From Rehmannia glutinosa (lineage: Eukaryota; Streptophyta; Magnoliopsida; Lamiales; Orobanchaceae), in the NCBI GenBank assembly GCA_016081115.2, contig JABTTQ020002542.1, forward strand, positions 496,001-560,000: a stretch of 64,000 nt of DNA, written 5' to 3'. Below the pieces are notes generated by a model that did no database searches, had not been told where the DNA came from, and saw only the letters and a list, made by a program, of their open reading frames with translations. Below, piece after piece: positions 1 through 11,913 of this stretch; within the stretch, counting starts at the first letter, position 1; each line of letters begins with the position of its first letter. Made by a program: the position numbers and the translations under genes.

Positions 1-653
1 CTTTTATAGTGATCTTTTAAATATTTGCCTGTTGAAGAGAAAGGCTTATTTTTAAAAGACACTTGTGGTCGTTGGCTTGTCTTGTTGCGATCCTTGAATT
101 TCCACTTCCTCGTATGAATGATTCTTGACTTTTCGAGTTCGACACAGGTTGATGCTTCCCATTGGTTTATTCCTTTTGCAAACTTGGGATCGAGCACTTC
201 AAGAAAGCGATATGGAGATATTACTTGTTTAAGTAATTCTCTTGACTTCTCGCATAGAACGGATCTCTTTCGATTATCTCGACTTGATTGCATTTTTCTT
301 AACTTCCCGAGTTGACTTCAAGTCGCCTTCCAATCATTGGATGACTCTTTGTCACTTCAACTAGAGACTTGGTTGTCTTGAGTTGTCTTGACTGATACTT
401 CACTCAGCTGTATCTCAGCTGCACCTTCAGTCGAGTTCCTATCTTCTCTTCTTAGCCACACTCAGCTGCCTTGCAGCGAAGTCTTCCTTCTAATCTCCGG
501 TTGTCTTCTTGCATGTTCAGAGCATAGGCGACTTTCATTTCGACCATGACCCTATCTATTATAATGCAATTTACAACAGAAAAATGGGGTGCCAACTTTC
601 TATTCTAAGTTTTACATGGCATTCATCAAAATCTAAAAATTAATTTCCCAACA
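1..653 (-). repeat. Element C 3' LTR (partial, runs off left edge)
   Basis: The stretch matches 25885-26538 closely, with small indels, and ends on the plus strand in CCCAACA (TGTTGGG at the minus-strand start), directly next to a polypurine tract. The window opens close to the TATA-like CTATAAAAG, so about 900 bp of this LTR lie outside. Confidence 0.88.
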
Positions 654-654
654 A

Positions 655-667
655 TTTCCCCCTTTTT
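655..667 (-). promoter_or_regulatory. Element C polypurine tract
   Basis: On the minus strand the sequence reads AAAAAGGGGGAAA immediately before the TGTTGGG start of the 3' LTR, the expected place for the plus-strand primer of an LTR element. Confidence 0.8.
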
Positions 668-3600
668 GATGATGCCAAAACTTAAAACATTCATACAATA
701 AAGTAGCGAGAACGATACGCATGCATAGGTGCGAGAATCACGGAATGTATGCGTAGAATCAATCTTTTATTGATCATAACATTATTGTTCTTTACACATC
801 TGTTTACATAGTGTATCCGAGCATAAACATAATTTAAAGTAACTATGTTGTTCTATATCTACACAAGTATAGAAATTGAACGATTTTATTCGATGTACTG
901 GAGTAAGACTTACATAAAAATGTATTTACATAGTGAAATACATGAAGGGGTAAAAACAACACTTCATCTCTTTGCCACCACCTTTTTCATCTTCTTCACT
1001 CTGTCATCTTCGACCTTTTTCTCTTTTTCTCATCTTCACCGTCTTCTTTTTCTCATACGCCTTTCTCGGGCGACTTCATCTCTTCTCTGTCTTTCTTGTC
1101 ATTCCTCCCATAGCTGAGTTTGTCTTTTATTTTCCTCTTCAATTCTCTTCACATACTCAACATTGTTCTTAGCCACTTGCGGGTTGGCTACTTCGTCAAA
1201 TCGGCCCAATAGATCCCTCCTTTCTTGCCTGGATCTATGTACTCAATGTTTTTGGGCGAGATCTAGGTCCGAAACCTCTTCCTCCACCATCGCTTCTTCC
1301 CTCCGCCTCCGGGCGTGTATTATCTTGGGGCCTTCTTTTTCCCGGTGAGTGACTAGCAGAGTGATCGCAAGATGGTCTATTTCAGTCTGTCGCTTCTTCA
1401 CATAGTTTGAGACCTTTTTCCCAAGACAAATCCCAGGCTTGAGCCATGGACATATTTGCTAAGTAACCTTGAGATGCGGCGTCTTGAATTCATCAGCAGA
1501 TCTTGGCTCGATTCGCATCCGAAATAGCATAGGTGTCTCTATCCGTTGGAATGCCTCCATGTTGTTTCATAATGTTCATAACTCGCATCCATCTTTCCTT
1601 CCACTTCCTTCATCCCCGCTTCAATGTCTTTCTCTTTTCGACCATGGTGCAGAGTGTTGGAATGGCGAGTCATCGGGAGTTTCTTTGATGATATCATTTG
1701 TGACAAGACCTTGTTGGGGTTTTAGCAATCATCAAGGTTTTCCTTTCTTCTCTCTTCTCACTTCATCATTTGTCTTTCCCTTCACAACAAGGCGTCCTCC
1801 TTTTCAAACCTTCGGATCCTTCAAGACCTTTTGGTATTCCTCTTCCCCTTTTTGGCATCATCAAAGGAGAGAGGAACCCCCTGAAACAAGCTAGCAAGCA
1901 TGAAGTCTAAGCGGTGATAGCCGAAGTTCGTCGAATCTGGCTGCGGAGTATCCGCACGGAATTGAGCGGTGGCGTTGGATTCAATCGCTACCAACTTCAT
2001 CTCGGCCATGAGAAGGTCGAACTTTCGATCCATGTTCTCCTCTACGTGCAGGAGCTCTTTCTTATTATATTCACGCAATAGCCGTATCTCGTGGTGTGAG
2101 ATTCATGCATTTGTTCGATGTGCTCTTGCATTCTTGTCTTTGCATCGAGCATTCTCGCCCGCCGGACTAGAAATTTGTTGAACAATGTCTTGAAATATCG
2201 AGCTTCTTCCACGTGCATTGTATCTTTGTTGTTGCCACCATTCCCGGATCCTAACAATTATGCCTCATGATTAGCAAAGTAAGATTTGCATCTCTCGTTA
2301 TCGACCTCATGTCCGGTGAGGCCTGGTGCCTCTCCATCTTTTCAATCTCGCAAATATGGCTTTGAAAACTTCCCGAACCTTATTTACTTGTCTCACGGTG
2401 GCGGCCAATGCGTCAAAGTCATAGTCTCTTTGGAATAATGGTGTCTGTGGGAATAACAAGATCGGGTTTATGGAAGCGCTCTCGATCTCTAGTTGATTCT
2501 TCGGGGAGGTCGGTACCTCAGGAGAGAGAAGGGAAATGATTCTACAAAAGGATCATCACGGCAATCTGGAATCTACTCAATGACAACTTGTGCTCGTGAA
2601 GTCTCCAGTGGAGTCGATCTGCTTTGCGGCTTGGGGAGCTCGATTGATTGACTGTTCGATGTGGTCTGTTGTGAAGTTGACCCGACTTGCCGAGCCTATC
2701 TTAATGACTTCTTCGGTCTGGTGGTTTTTCCACATGAGTTGATCGGTCCTCGGCCATATCGGAAGCGTCATCGGACGATGATGAGATTTCCATGGGTGGC
2801 TCATCATCAAAGTTAATTGTTTGGCGAGTAGTCTTAAGGTCATACTTGCTCGTGGTTGGAAGAACATCCTCGGCCGAAGTCTTTTGGATCGGCAATAGGG
2901 GTTAACTCAACTTCATCTTCACCTTCGGATCCCGAAAGGTTACATCAGATTATCCGGGAATCGTGAAGAGCACTTATCTCCTTTTCGGATGGGTCGATGA
3001 TAGCATAAGGGATGTTCGTAGCCGGTTTCTTTGCCCCGGGAAGTCTTAAACTCCCGTTGGCCTTCTTCATTACCTCCCTGCAGTCTCAAGCTGCGGTGAG
3101 GCCTGGGCCGATCCCTTCGATCGTGTCACTGTCTTGGGGTCTTTCGAGGTGGCATCCACCGGAGTCTCAACTCCATGGATTGCACTTTCATTGCCCAGTG
3201 TTAACTCCCGGGCGTTCCTTCCCCGTGCCTCGACCGCATTAGCGGCGTCATTGGCTCTATGCAGAAAGCGATTGGCACCGGTGAGACAATCTTAATGCCT
3301 CGAGTTTCGTCGATGACAACTTGTTGTGTATTGATTGTTGTTCCTTCTCCACTTCGCCTCCGAGATTCGTTGTGGAGTCACCGCAGATCCTCCGACCTTG
3401 CTGCAGTGGAGGAGTCTCGGTGGCTCACCACGGTGAGTGACTTGGAATGGGGTCACTCGTCTCCGGACTCCTACATTCCCATTGAGTATTCAATTTGTTG
3501 GGGCGGGTGGTAAGACACCTTCATTAGGGGTTGGCTCGATTTGGGGTCCCCACAATCCCATTTCATTGTCATTTCCCTTAACACCTTCCTCCGAATGAGC

Positions 3601-4648
3601 CGGGAAAGTGGTGGCGGTGACAACAAGTGGCAATATCTTTGCACCACTCCCATAGGATCAATCTCCACCTGTGATTTGGAGGACTCCCTGGTCCCTCCAT
3701 CATCCTTCGCTCATGTAGGATTCTCGATTTCTTGCACCGCTTGCTAGCTTGCAACTCTTCCAAGGGGCGGCAGTAGGGTCCAGATCCTCATCACGCCTCG
3801 ATAGGACGCGTCAAGGTGAGGATGTGTATGATCGGTGGTGCGGTGAGAGGCAGATCTTTGGCCTTCTAACATGCTTCGCGTCCTCACCGCTTCTAGCCCG
3901 TTCGTTTTCTTTCCAAATCTGCAGTATATTGATACAATTATCCTCGTCAAGGGCTTGCAAAGCACTTTGTCAACCTCAAGAAACCTCAAGATTTCTTCTT
4001 CTTCAAAGAATGAACTGGTCTTTCAAACCGCACTGGATAGGCTCAGCTTCCATTTTCTCCACTCTCGCAGACGATTTTGTATGTCCGGATATAATGGAGA
4101 GTACATGATTATATCGTCTTCATTATTCTCTTGCCGCCCTCGTTTCCGGGGATTAAGGGTAACAGATTTCACTGCCGCCGACATCCTCACTAGCTCTTTT
4201 TCTTAAAGCGGAGACACAACCTTGTCAATAGGTGATTCGGTTGTCTCGGCCTATTCCTTGTTACTCAAATTGCTTTGTCTATAATGGGTCTTCAAGTTGC
4301 CTCATGTTGATCGGCCTCGCCCAGATTTGGCCGTGTCATCAATAACTTCCGGAGACTCTACTTCTCCAGCAGATCTCGGGTATCTTTTCGGTGAGTGGCG
4401 GACTCGGTTGTCTTCTCAAGCTCGAGAGCTTGAAAATTCTTCTTCTACTTTTTTTTTCACTAGAGGGACATCGATTCCACTTCTTCCGGTTTCGTTGAAG
4501 GTAAATGCCTTCGCAGATTGTCTTAGAGGCAATTGCCTTCCTTGTTGTGGCGATCCTCTTCTTCTTGATCACCGGAGAAGGGATTAACGGTTCCTTCTCC
4601 ATCGGTTGTAGGGGCGGGAGAAACGGCATAGGGGGGGTGACTCGGCTG
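668..4648 (-). pseudogene. Element C accessory/env-like region, distal part (decayed)
   Basis: About 4 kb separates the polypurine tract from the Athila insertion. Minus-strand fragments show a common style but no recognised catalytic domain: an acidic serine-rich stretch near 2895-2701 (ISSSSDDASD), a coil-like stretch with DRKFDLLMAEMKL near 2050-1990, and a Lys/Arg-rich tail near 1100-960. Joined across element A, it continues the reading region at 12786-11914. Known Sireviruses often carry an env-like ORF here. Total extra sequence between RNase H and the LTR is about 5.4 kb after removing A and B, which is long. Function is not assignable; assignment as one decayed ORF is an inference. 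Confidence 0.5.
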
Positions 4649-4653
4649 CAGGG

Positions 4654-6174
4654 TGTTCACTTGGTTTTATACCATTGATTTGGGCTTCCGATACTAGAGT
4701 TTTGTGTTGTTTTTAGTATTTTGAGTCGTTTTTGTTATACCTCATAGGTTAGGCATTAATTTCCATTGTTACGAGTCATTTGAGGGGTCAAGCCATGTTG
4801 AGAGACAATTATATTGAGTTTATAGTCATATTAATGAATCTTGTATCAAAAGAAGTACGAACGAGCAAACAACGAGAGATTGATTTGAAGAAAAGTCCAA
4901 ATGCGTCTGGAATTTCTAAAGACGGGCAGGGTTTCGTATTTTGGTCATAACTATCACTATAAAATTGATATTGAGCTGATTCAAGTGGCTATAGAAAGCT
5001 AAGAGATAGGGATACAACTATGATGTAGGACGGAAAACCAAATTCGGACATTTGGTGGGCGAAAAAAACCAGCGGCGGTGCAGCTGCGTCGTCCCTTGGC
5101 GCCGATTGCCCAAAAACAGGCATTTAATTGCGATGGACGGATGGGCGGCTGCGCGCTGAGGCGACTATGTTGCACTTAATTGTTGGCGCAGCAGCCAAGG
5201 GGCGGATTTTCCTATGCTAAGCCTACTTTTTTCTTGGATCTTTGTGGGGTTATAAATAGAGACATGAGGGCGTGAATTGGGGCATCTTGGACCATTTGGA
5301 AGACAACAAGACAACAAGAAGACAAGGAAGAAAGCTAGGAAACCTTGGGACAAGCTTGGAGAAGAAGATTGAAGGCTCTTATCATCCGGAAATAGAGAAA
5401 TCCCTCAACTCTTGTTCTTATTTTGTTACTTTCTCCTTATCTTGTAAGATGTATTGTTATGTTCTTATGGATTCATTTTCTTCAATCATGAGCTAAACTA
5501 TATAATTCTAGAGGGATGGTGTAATCTATGTTTGAACTTATGTTTTGAGATTGTGGTTTGTCAATTTAGATCTATCAATTTATTTGTGTTATTTGGATCT
5601 ATTGCTTCTAAATTACTTGATCAATAATTTAGATTGTTTGGTGTATTTGATTGGACACTTGAGAGAGGTAATTGAATACATGACATTGGAATAGCATAAC
5701 CTAGGATTTCATAGAATTGAGAGATTTGTGAATCCTTTGAAGTCATTTATCAAGATTCATAGCTTTTATTGAGATTTTAATTGGTGATTTTTATAGAGAT
5801 ATTGATTTACCAATTGAATCAAATCATTTGGCACTTGAGAGAGAAAATGATTATTGTAGAAATCTTGACTTATAAATTGGTAATTGATGATTGATAAACC
5901 ATATTGATAACATAAGGGATAATTAGATTCATCACACCTCTAGAATTCATTTAATCATTTGCATAAACTCATTGATATTTTTCATATTCTTGATTTATTT
6001 TCGGTATTTTTAGTATAATCAACTTCTTCAAATATTGAATTTCTAAATAAAGTTAGAATACTATATTATAGTAATTAGCAATAATTCGATAATTATTTCA
6101 TGTGGATTCGACAACCTTACTTCTCTATATTAAAACTTGACACCGTAGACTTGCGGTTAGAAAAATCTCTAACA
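4654..6174 (+). repeat. Element A 5' LTR
   Basis: 1521 bp, TG...CA bounded, nearly collinear with 10387-11908. A TATA box TATAAATAG lies at 5251-5259. The copies disagree strongly only in a GC-rich block (about 5068-5205 here). Confidence 0.93.
5251..5259 (+). promoter_or_regulatory. TATA box in element A 5' LTR
   Basis: TATAAATAG in the middle of the LTR, repeated at 10981-10989 in the 3' LTR. It is the likely core promoter of the element. Confidence 0.65.
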
Positions 6175-6200
6175 AGTTTTTGCCGCTGTTCTTAGGGGGA
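6175..6200 (+). promoter_or_regulatory. Element A primer-binding site region
   Basis: Directly after the LTR end the sequence TTTTTGCCGCTGTTCTTAGG resembles a worn version of the Athila/Tat primer region (TTTTTGGCGCCGTTGCCGGG). Match to a tRNA-Asp primer is an inference from that resemblance. Confidence 0.5.
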
Positions 6201-6402
6201 ATAATTCATCTTATTTGCGCTAATATTATTACTTAGTAGTTTTACTTTAATTTAGATTGGTTCTTGTTACAATAGGGTCATTGTCATTTTTGTGTTTTCT
6301 TGTTGATGCGAAAAATAAAAATGCTAATTTAATCTTATTTGATCTAGAAATTGAAAGAACACTTGAAAGATTAGAGCCGCACGAAGAATCGAATTTGCAA
6401 AA

Positions 6403-7765
6403 ATGGCAGGAAACGATGATGATGAAAACCGCATACCCGTTATTGCACCACCAGAGAGGGCCATTCGTGACTATTTTAGACCAACCACCAACCAAAATTA
6501 TTCAGGCATTGTTCGCCAACCAATCAACGCGAACAATTTTGAATTGAAGCCGCTTGATCAACATGGTACAGCAAAACCAGTTTGGGGGTAGTGTTGTGGA
6601 TGATCCTAACGCTCATTTGGCGATCTTTCTCGAGATATGTGACACAATAAAAATGAATGGGGTTCCGATGAAGCTATTCGGTTGAGGCTATTTTTGTTTT
6701 CACTTCGTGATAAAGCTAGACAATGGCTTCAAACCTTCCCACCCTAGGAAGTATCACTAGTTGGGATGATCTCACTTTGAAAAATTCATGGAAAAATTCT
6801 TTCCACCTAGCAAGACACTTCAATCGAAAAGTGAGATTGCTCAATTTCATCAACTCGACTTTGAGCCATTCTACGAAGCTTGGGAGCTATTCAAAGAATT
6901 ATTGAGGAGATGTCCACAACATGGGTGCATGCATTGGCAAATAATTCAAAGTATTTCTACAATGGTATGAATGGGCATTCGAGAACTATTATAGATCTTT
7001 GCGTGGAGGTACATTGATGGCTAAAACTCCAAGTGAAGCCATGCTTTTACTAGAAGAAATGGCTGTCAATAGTTATCAATGGCCTTCGAGAGATCCACGC
7101 CAAAAAAAGTCATTTGGTGTTCTTGAACTTGATACTATGTCCGCATTGGCCTCTCAAATTTCCGCCTTGTCAAAGCAAATTACCACTCTAAATTCGGGTG
7201 GAAAACAACAAAAGAGGTTGTCATGGAATTAAGTCAAGAGATGATGAAGCCCGACATGGAGCAAGCCAATTATGTGAATAATCGGGGTTTCAATGATAGA
7301 GGAAATCAATTGCCAACACATTATCATCAGGGACTTCAAAATCATGAAAATTTCTCGTATAGCAATACGAGAAATGTGTTGCAACCACCTCCGGATTTCA
7401 AAACCAAGCAAGTGAGTACACACGTGGGAGTACAAAAGCCGTCTTTGGAAGAATTACTTAGTTCATTCCTTGTAGAAACAGGAGCAAGGATGAACAAGAT
7501 CGATTCTAACATGGACAAGCTCATTTCGAGAGTTACAACAATAGAAGGTCACATCAACTCCTTGGTGACACAAGTAGCGATTAGCAACAACAATGAATTC
7601 ATTGCGGGGAGAGAGGGAAATTTCCGAGTGATACAGAGGTTAATCAAGGGAGCATTGCAATGCAATTTATGTAAGATCGGAGGTAGAAATTCATCTTGCA
7701 CCGAACAATCGCCCATTTATGTGAAACCAAGTGGAATCCAAGAAAATGAAGTTGGAGGAATTTGA
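6403..7765 (+). pseudogene. Athila-type gag (broken)
   Basis: The ATG at 6403 opens MAGNDDDENRIPVIAP, followed by an Athila-like gag in several frames: RAIRDYF and NANNFELKPL near the start, DDPNAHLAIFLEICDT, then FFPPSKT, FYEAWELFKELLRRCPQHG and GGTLMAKTPSEAMLLLEEMA. These blocks are the conserved retrotransposon gag core that packs genomic RNA into virus-like particles. The tail (7223-7765) keeps a helix with repeated hydrophobic spacing (MNKIDSNMDKLISRVTTIEG). At least four frameshifts or stops separate the blocks, so no full Gag can be made. Confidence 0.85.
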
Positions 7766-7859
7766 GACTCTCTATTTGACAGAGGAATGTAGTGCAATAG
7801 TCCGAGTAAACTACCCGAGTAAAATGAAGGATCCAGGAGTTTCACTATTCCTTGTACTA

Positions 7860-8354
7860 TTGGAGGAGTTTTCTTTGAGAAACCACTTTGTGATCTTGGG
7901 TCCGGTGTGAATCTTATATCTCTTTTTCGATGTGATGAAGTTTGGGCTCGGGAGGTGAAGCCGTCAATATCACTTTGCGTTCTTTGTCGATCGATCCATC
8001 GCCTATCCGTGGGGAATCATTGAAGATGTATTGGTAAGAATTAATAAATTTGTTTTTCCTGTGGATTTTGTAGTGTTGGATGCGAATGAGGACAAGAAAA
8101 TACCTATCATCTTTGGGCGACCATTTTTAGCTACAGCACGGGCTTTGATCGATGTAGAAACGGGGGAGCTAACTCTGCGGGTAAATCAGGAGAAAGTTGT
8201 ATTCACCATTCATCCAACCAACATTCTAAAATTTGAATTAAATGATGGTAAGCAGATGGTTGGGAATATAGTCAACACAGTGGAGGATAGGGAGTTTCTA
8301 AGGGCAATGTGGATAACATGCCTATTGGAGCTCCAACTTGAGGAGAATCGATGA
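7860..8354 (+). pseudogene. Athila-type aspartic protease fragment
   Basis: Reading in two frames gives FEKPLCDLGSGVNLISL (the catalytic D-L-G block of Athila proteases) and then VNKFVFPVDFVVLD-like and IIFGRPFLATARALID from 8031 onward. The GRPFLAT block is the second signature of this retropepsin. It would cut Gag-Pol during particle maturation. The frame is broken between the two halves, and the ORF stops at 8354 where reverse transcriptase should follow, so pol was deleted here. Confidence 0.82.
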
Positions 8355-10386
8355 AGTCTGGGTCAAGATCAGTAAACTTAGCGCTTCTTGGGAGGCAAAC
8401 CAAGCCCTTTTATTGTTTTCTTAGTTTTAATTTAGTTTAGTAGTTGTTTTTGTTTTTTCTGAGTTTTTGCATTATTAGTAGTAAGTTGCATCACATTTCA
8501 CCCCTCTTATTTGTGCAAATCCCACATATCTCACCCCATCGTCACAACGGAGCACTTTAACACCACACACACCATCTCCATCTCATTCACTCATTATTTG
8601 GTAAGTTTGCAACTTCTAAAACCCACCCCATGGTTTTCCCATCTTGTGATTTTTGGTGTGATTGGATTGTAGAAGTCTTAGGATAATTGTGTTGATGTAT
8701 GGATTGTGGATTGGTTGATCATGCTAGACTTAGGTTTGGTGTTGAATTTTGGGATTGAATTGAGTTATCCATTGCATTTACTATCTTTGCCCAAATTCAT
8801 GCATATGAGGTGTTTGATGAAAAGCCCCAATGACAGTTTCACATTGTTTAGTGCTATTTTGCATCTCCATGCTTATCTTTTGACAGGGCACTATATTTTC
8901 TACTTGGGTGCATTATGTATGTCTTTGTGATTTTCGATTTCTCACCCATAACCGAGTTCCTTGGTTCCACGAGTTTTGTTTTCTTGTCTACCTTGTTAGG
9001 TTGCAAAGATGCGAAGCCAAAAGGGGTCGGGCCAAGGCGAAGGAAAGAACAAGACCACACCTCGGAGAATACAACACCCACGGGCTTGTGCGCTAGGATG
9101 CATTTTGAGCTTATACGAGACACCTCATACACGTAGTAGTATCACATGACTTAAGGAGCCTTCACTCCTCGGCTACCAAAAATGTCCTTTTTCCCACCTC
9201 TCCATTAAGGACAATGTCGTTTTAAGTTTGGAGGGTGCGATCTGTTTTTATTCATCAAGTCGGGTCTTGAGTCAAAAAAAAATGAAAAAAAGAGTCTAAA
9301 GTTGAGTCGGGAGTTTGTTAAACTATGAAACTGCATGATCGAGTGAATTTGTTGAATATGAGTTGAACGGTTAAAAGAGCATGTGTTTGAGCGTGATTTA
9401 ATTTAATCTTCTTTCCATTAATTCCATCCATGTGCTTAATCTGCTGATTTATTTGGGGATGATTTATGCAATTGAGTGGTTCCTTTATGATCCCACCGGA
9501 TGCTAGAACTTGTCTCGATCACTAGTCGAGGCGAAATCTGGCGAAGTAACCATGAGGAAGTGATTTAGGCCATCTTTGAACAAGCTAGAGCCTAAAATGC
9601 CTACCTTTGTATTATATTTTTCCTAGTGTCCCCTTTGAGCCTTATAAACCCGTTTCTTTGGCAACCAATCAAATACCCAGAGCCTAAATGTGAAAATCCT
9701 AATTACCCATCACTCATACATACACACATAATATAGAAAAAAATGTTGAAGATTGAGGAAGGGATGATTAGAAGGGTATGTGTTTAATTGAATGAAGTTG
9801 CCCGAGAAAAGAAAAGATGAAACCCCATGTACACAAAAGAATAAGTTTGGGGTTCCTAAAAAGAGAAAAAAAAAAAAAAAAAAAAAAATCAACGGATTGA
9901 AAGTTCATTAACATTTTGGATGCCAAAAAAGTGAAGGGTAGTGCTATTGATAATTCGAAGTGTTAATTGTGTGTTTGGGTGATTTGAGCCGCTTATTCCT
10001 ATATTTTCCTACCTTACCCTAAGCCCACATTACAAGCTTTAAAAGTCCTATTGATCCTTGTGTTACATTAGCCTACATTAGTGGAGATTAGTGTGAAAGA
10101 CAAGCCTATGGAGTCGGTAAACATCTCATCTCTATATTTAAAAAGTGGATCATCTTGAAAACACTTGATTGCGTGAATCTATCTGGATAATGAAAACGGG
10201 GTTGGCATGAACATTCCACGTCATGATCACATTGTGAAAATACGCGCTTGATTGATAGTGAAACGAAATTTGACGAATGAGTTTGGTTGTGAAGTTTTGC
10301 AGTTTGTTTGTATTGTTCTGTCTTGTATTTTTCATTTTAGAGTTGTAATTGCTTGAGGACAAGCAATATTCTAAGTTTGGGGTATT
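8355..10386 (+). other. Element A non-coding tail with two polypurine-like signals
   Basis: No coding potential is credible. A GCGCTTCTTGGGAGGCAA motif at about 8380, typical of the region after pol in Athila elements, follows the protease almost directly. Near 9223-9234 lies TAAGTTTGGAGG, and at 10352-10386 the classic CTTGAGGACAAGCAA followed by TAAGTTTGGGGTATT abuts the 3' LTR; the latter is the functional-looking polypurine end. A poly(A) run is at about 9869-9888. Confidence 0.7.
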
Positions 10387-11908
10387 TGTTCACTTGATTT
10401 TATACCATTGATTTGGGCTTCCGATACTAGAGTTTTATGTTATTTTTGAGTATTTTGAGTCGTTTTTGTTTTATCTCATAGGTTAGGCATTAATTTCCAT
10501 TGTTTCGAGTCATTTGAGGGGTCAAGCCATGTTGAGAGCCAATTATATTGAGTTTATAGTCATATTAATGAATCGTGTATCAAAAGAAGTACGAATGGGC
10601 AAACAACGAGAGATTGATTTGAAGAAAAGTCCAAATGCGTCTGGAATTTCTAAAGACTGGCAGGGTTTCGTATTTTGGTCATAACTCTCTCTATAAAATT
10701 GATATTGAGCTGATTCAAGTGGCTATAGAAAGCTAAGAGATAGGGCTACAACTTTTATGAAGGATGGAAAACCAAATTCGGACATTTGGTGGGCGAAAAA
10801 AGGCGGGCGCTAGCATTTTCGTCCGTAAGCGCTGCAGCGCCAAAACAAAGGCATTTAATTGCGATGGACGGATGGGCGCTAGCTTAACGCCCGCATCAAG
10901 TGCCCATGCCCCGGCGCCGCCATAGCGCCGGGCGGATTTTCCTATGCTAAGCCTACTTTTTTCTTGGATCTTTGTGGGGTTATAAATAGAGACATGAGGG
11001 CGTGAATTGGGGCATCTTGGACCATTTGGAAGACAACAAGACAACAAGAAGACAAGGAAGAAAGCTAGGGAAACCTTGGGACAAGCTTGGAGAAGAAGAT
11101 TGAAGGCTCTTATCATCTAGAAATAGAGAAGATCCCTCAACTCTTGTTCTTATTTTGTTACTTTCTCCTTATCTTGTAAGATGTATTGTTATGTTCTTAT
11201 GGATTCATTTTCTTCAATCATGAGCTAAACTCTATAATTCTAGAGAGATGGTGTAATCTATGTTTGAACTTATGTTTTGAGATTGTGGTTTGTCAATTTA
11301 GATCTATCAATTTATTTGTGCTATTTGGATCTATTGCTTCTAAATTACTTGATCAATAATTTAGATTGTTTGGTGTATTTGATTTGACACTTGAGAGAGG
11401 TAATTGAATACATGACCTTGGAATAGCATAACCTAGGATTTCATAGAATTGAGAGATTTGTGAATCCTTTGAAGTCATTTATCAAGATTCATAGCTTTTA
11501 TTGAGATTTTAATTGGTGATTTTTATAGAGATATTGATTTACCAATTGAATCTAAAATCATTTGGCACTTGAGAGAGGAAATGATTATTGTAGAAATCTT
11601 GACTTATAAATTGGTAATTGATGATTGATAAACCATATTGATAACATAAGGGATAACTAGATTCATCACACCTCTAGAATTCATTTAATCATTTGCATAA
11701 ACTCATTGATATTTTTCATATTCTTGATTTATTTTCGGTATTTTTAGTATAATCAACTTCTTCAAATATTGAATTTCTAAATAAAGTTAGACTACTATAT
11801 TATAGTAATTAGCAATAATTCGATAATTATTCCCTGTGGATTCGACAACCTTACTTCTCTATATTAAAACTTGACACCGTAGACTTGCGGTTAGAAAAAT
11901 CTCTAACA
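10387..11908 (+). repeat. Element A 3' LTR
   Basis: 1522 bp, the same ends as the 5' LTR, with TATA box at 10981-10989. The GC-rich block at about 10798-10937 is unlike that of the 5' LTR, while flanks match nearly base for base. Confidence 0.93.
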
Positions 11909-11913
11909 CAGGG

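Larger units (their letters stand above)
4654..11908 (+). mobile_element. Element A: Athila-like Gypsy retrotransposon, deleted for RT/RNase H/integrase
   Basis: Two long terminal repeats (4654-6174 and 10387-11908) both start TGTTCACTTG and end TCTCTAACA. They are flanked by the perfect 5-bp duplication CAGGG (4649-4653 and 11909-11913). The interior has a degenerate Athila-type primer site, a broken gag, the C-terminal part of an aspartic protease, then about 2 kb of non-coding sequence. No reverse transcriptase, RNase H or integrase is visible between protease and 3' LTR, so it must have moved with help from an autonomous relative. It inserted into element C, splitting its accessory region. 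Confidence 0.93.

Noticed and set aside
1469..1894. 141-codon plus-strand frame in element C
   Set aside because: It lies antisense to the accessory region of element C and shows no domain.
10733..11116. 127-codon minus-strand frame in element A 3' LTR
   Set aside because: Antisense to the LTR promoter region; the shared part is just repeated in the 5' LTR.
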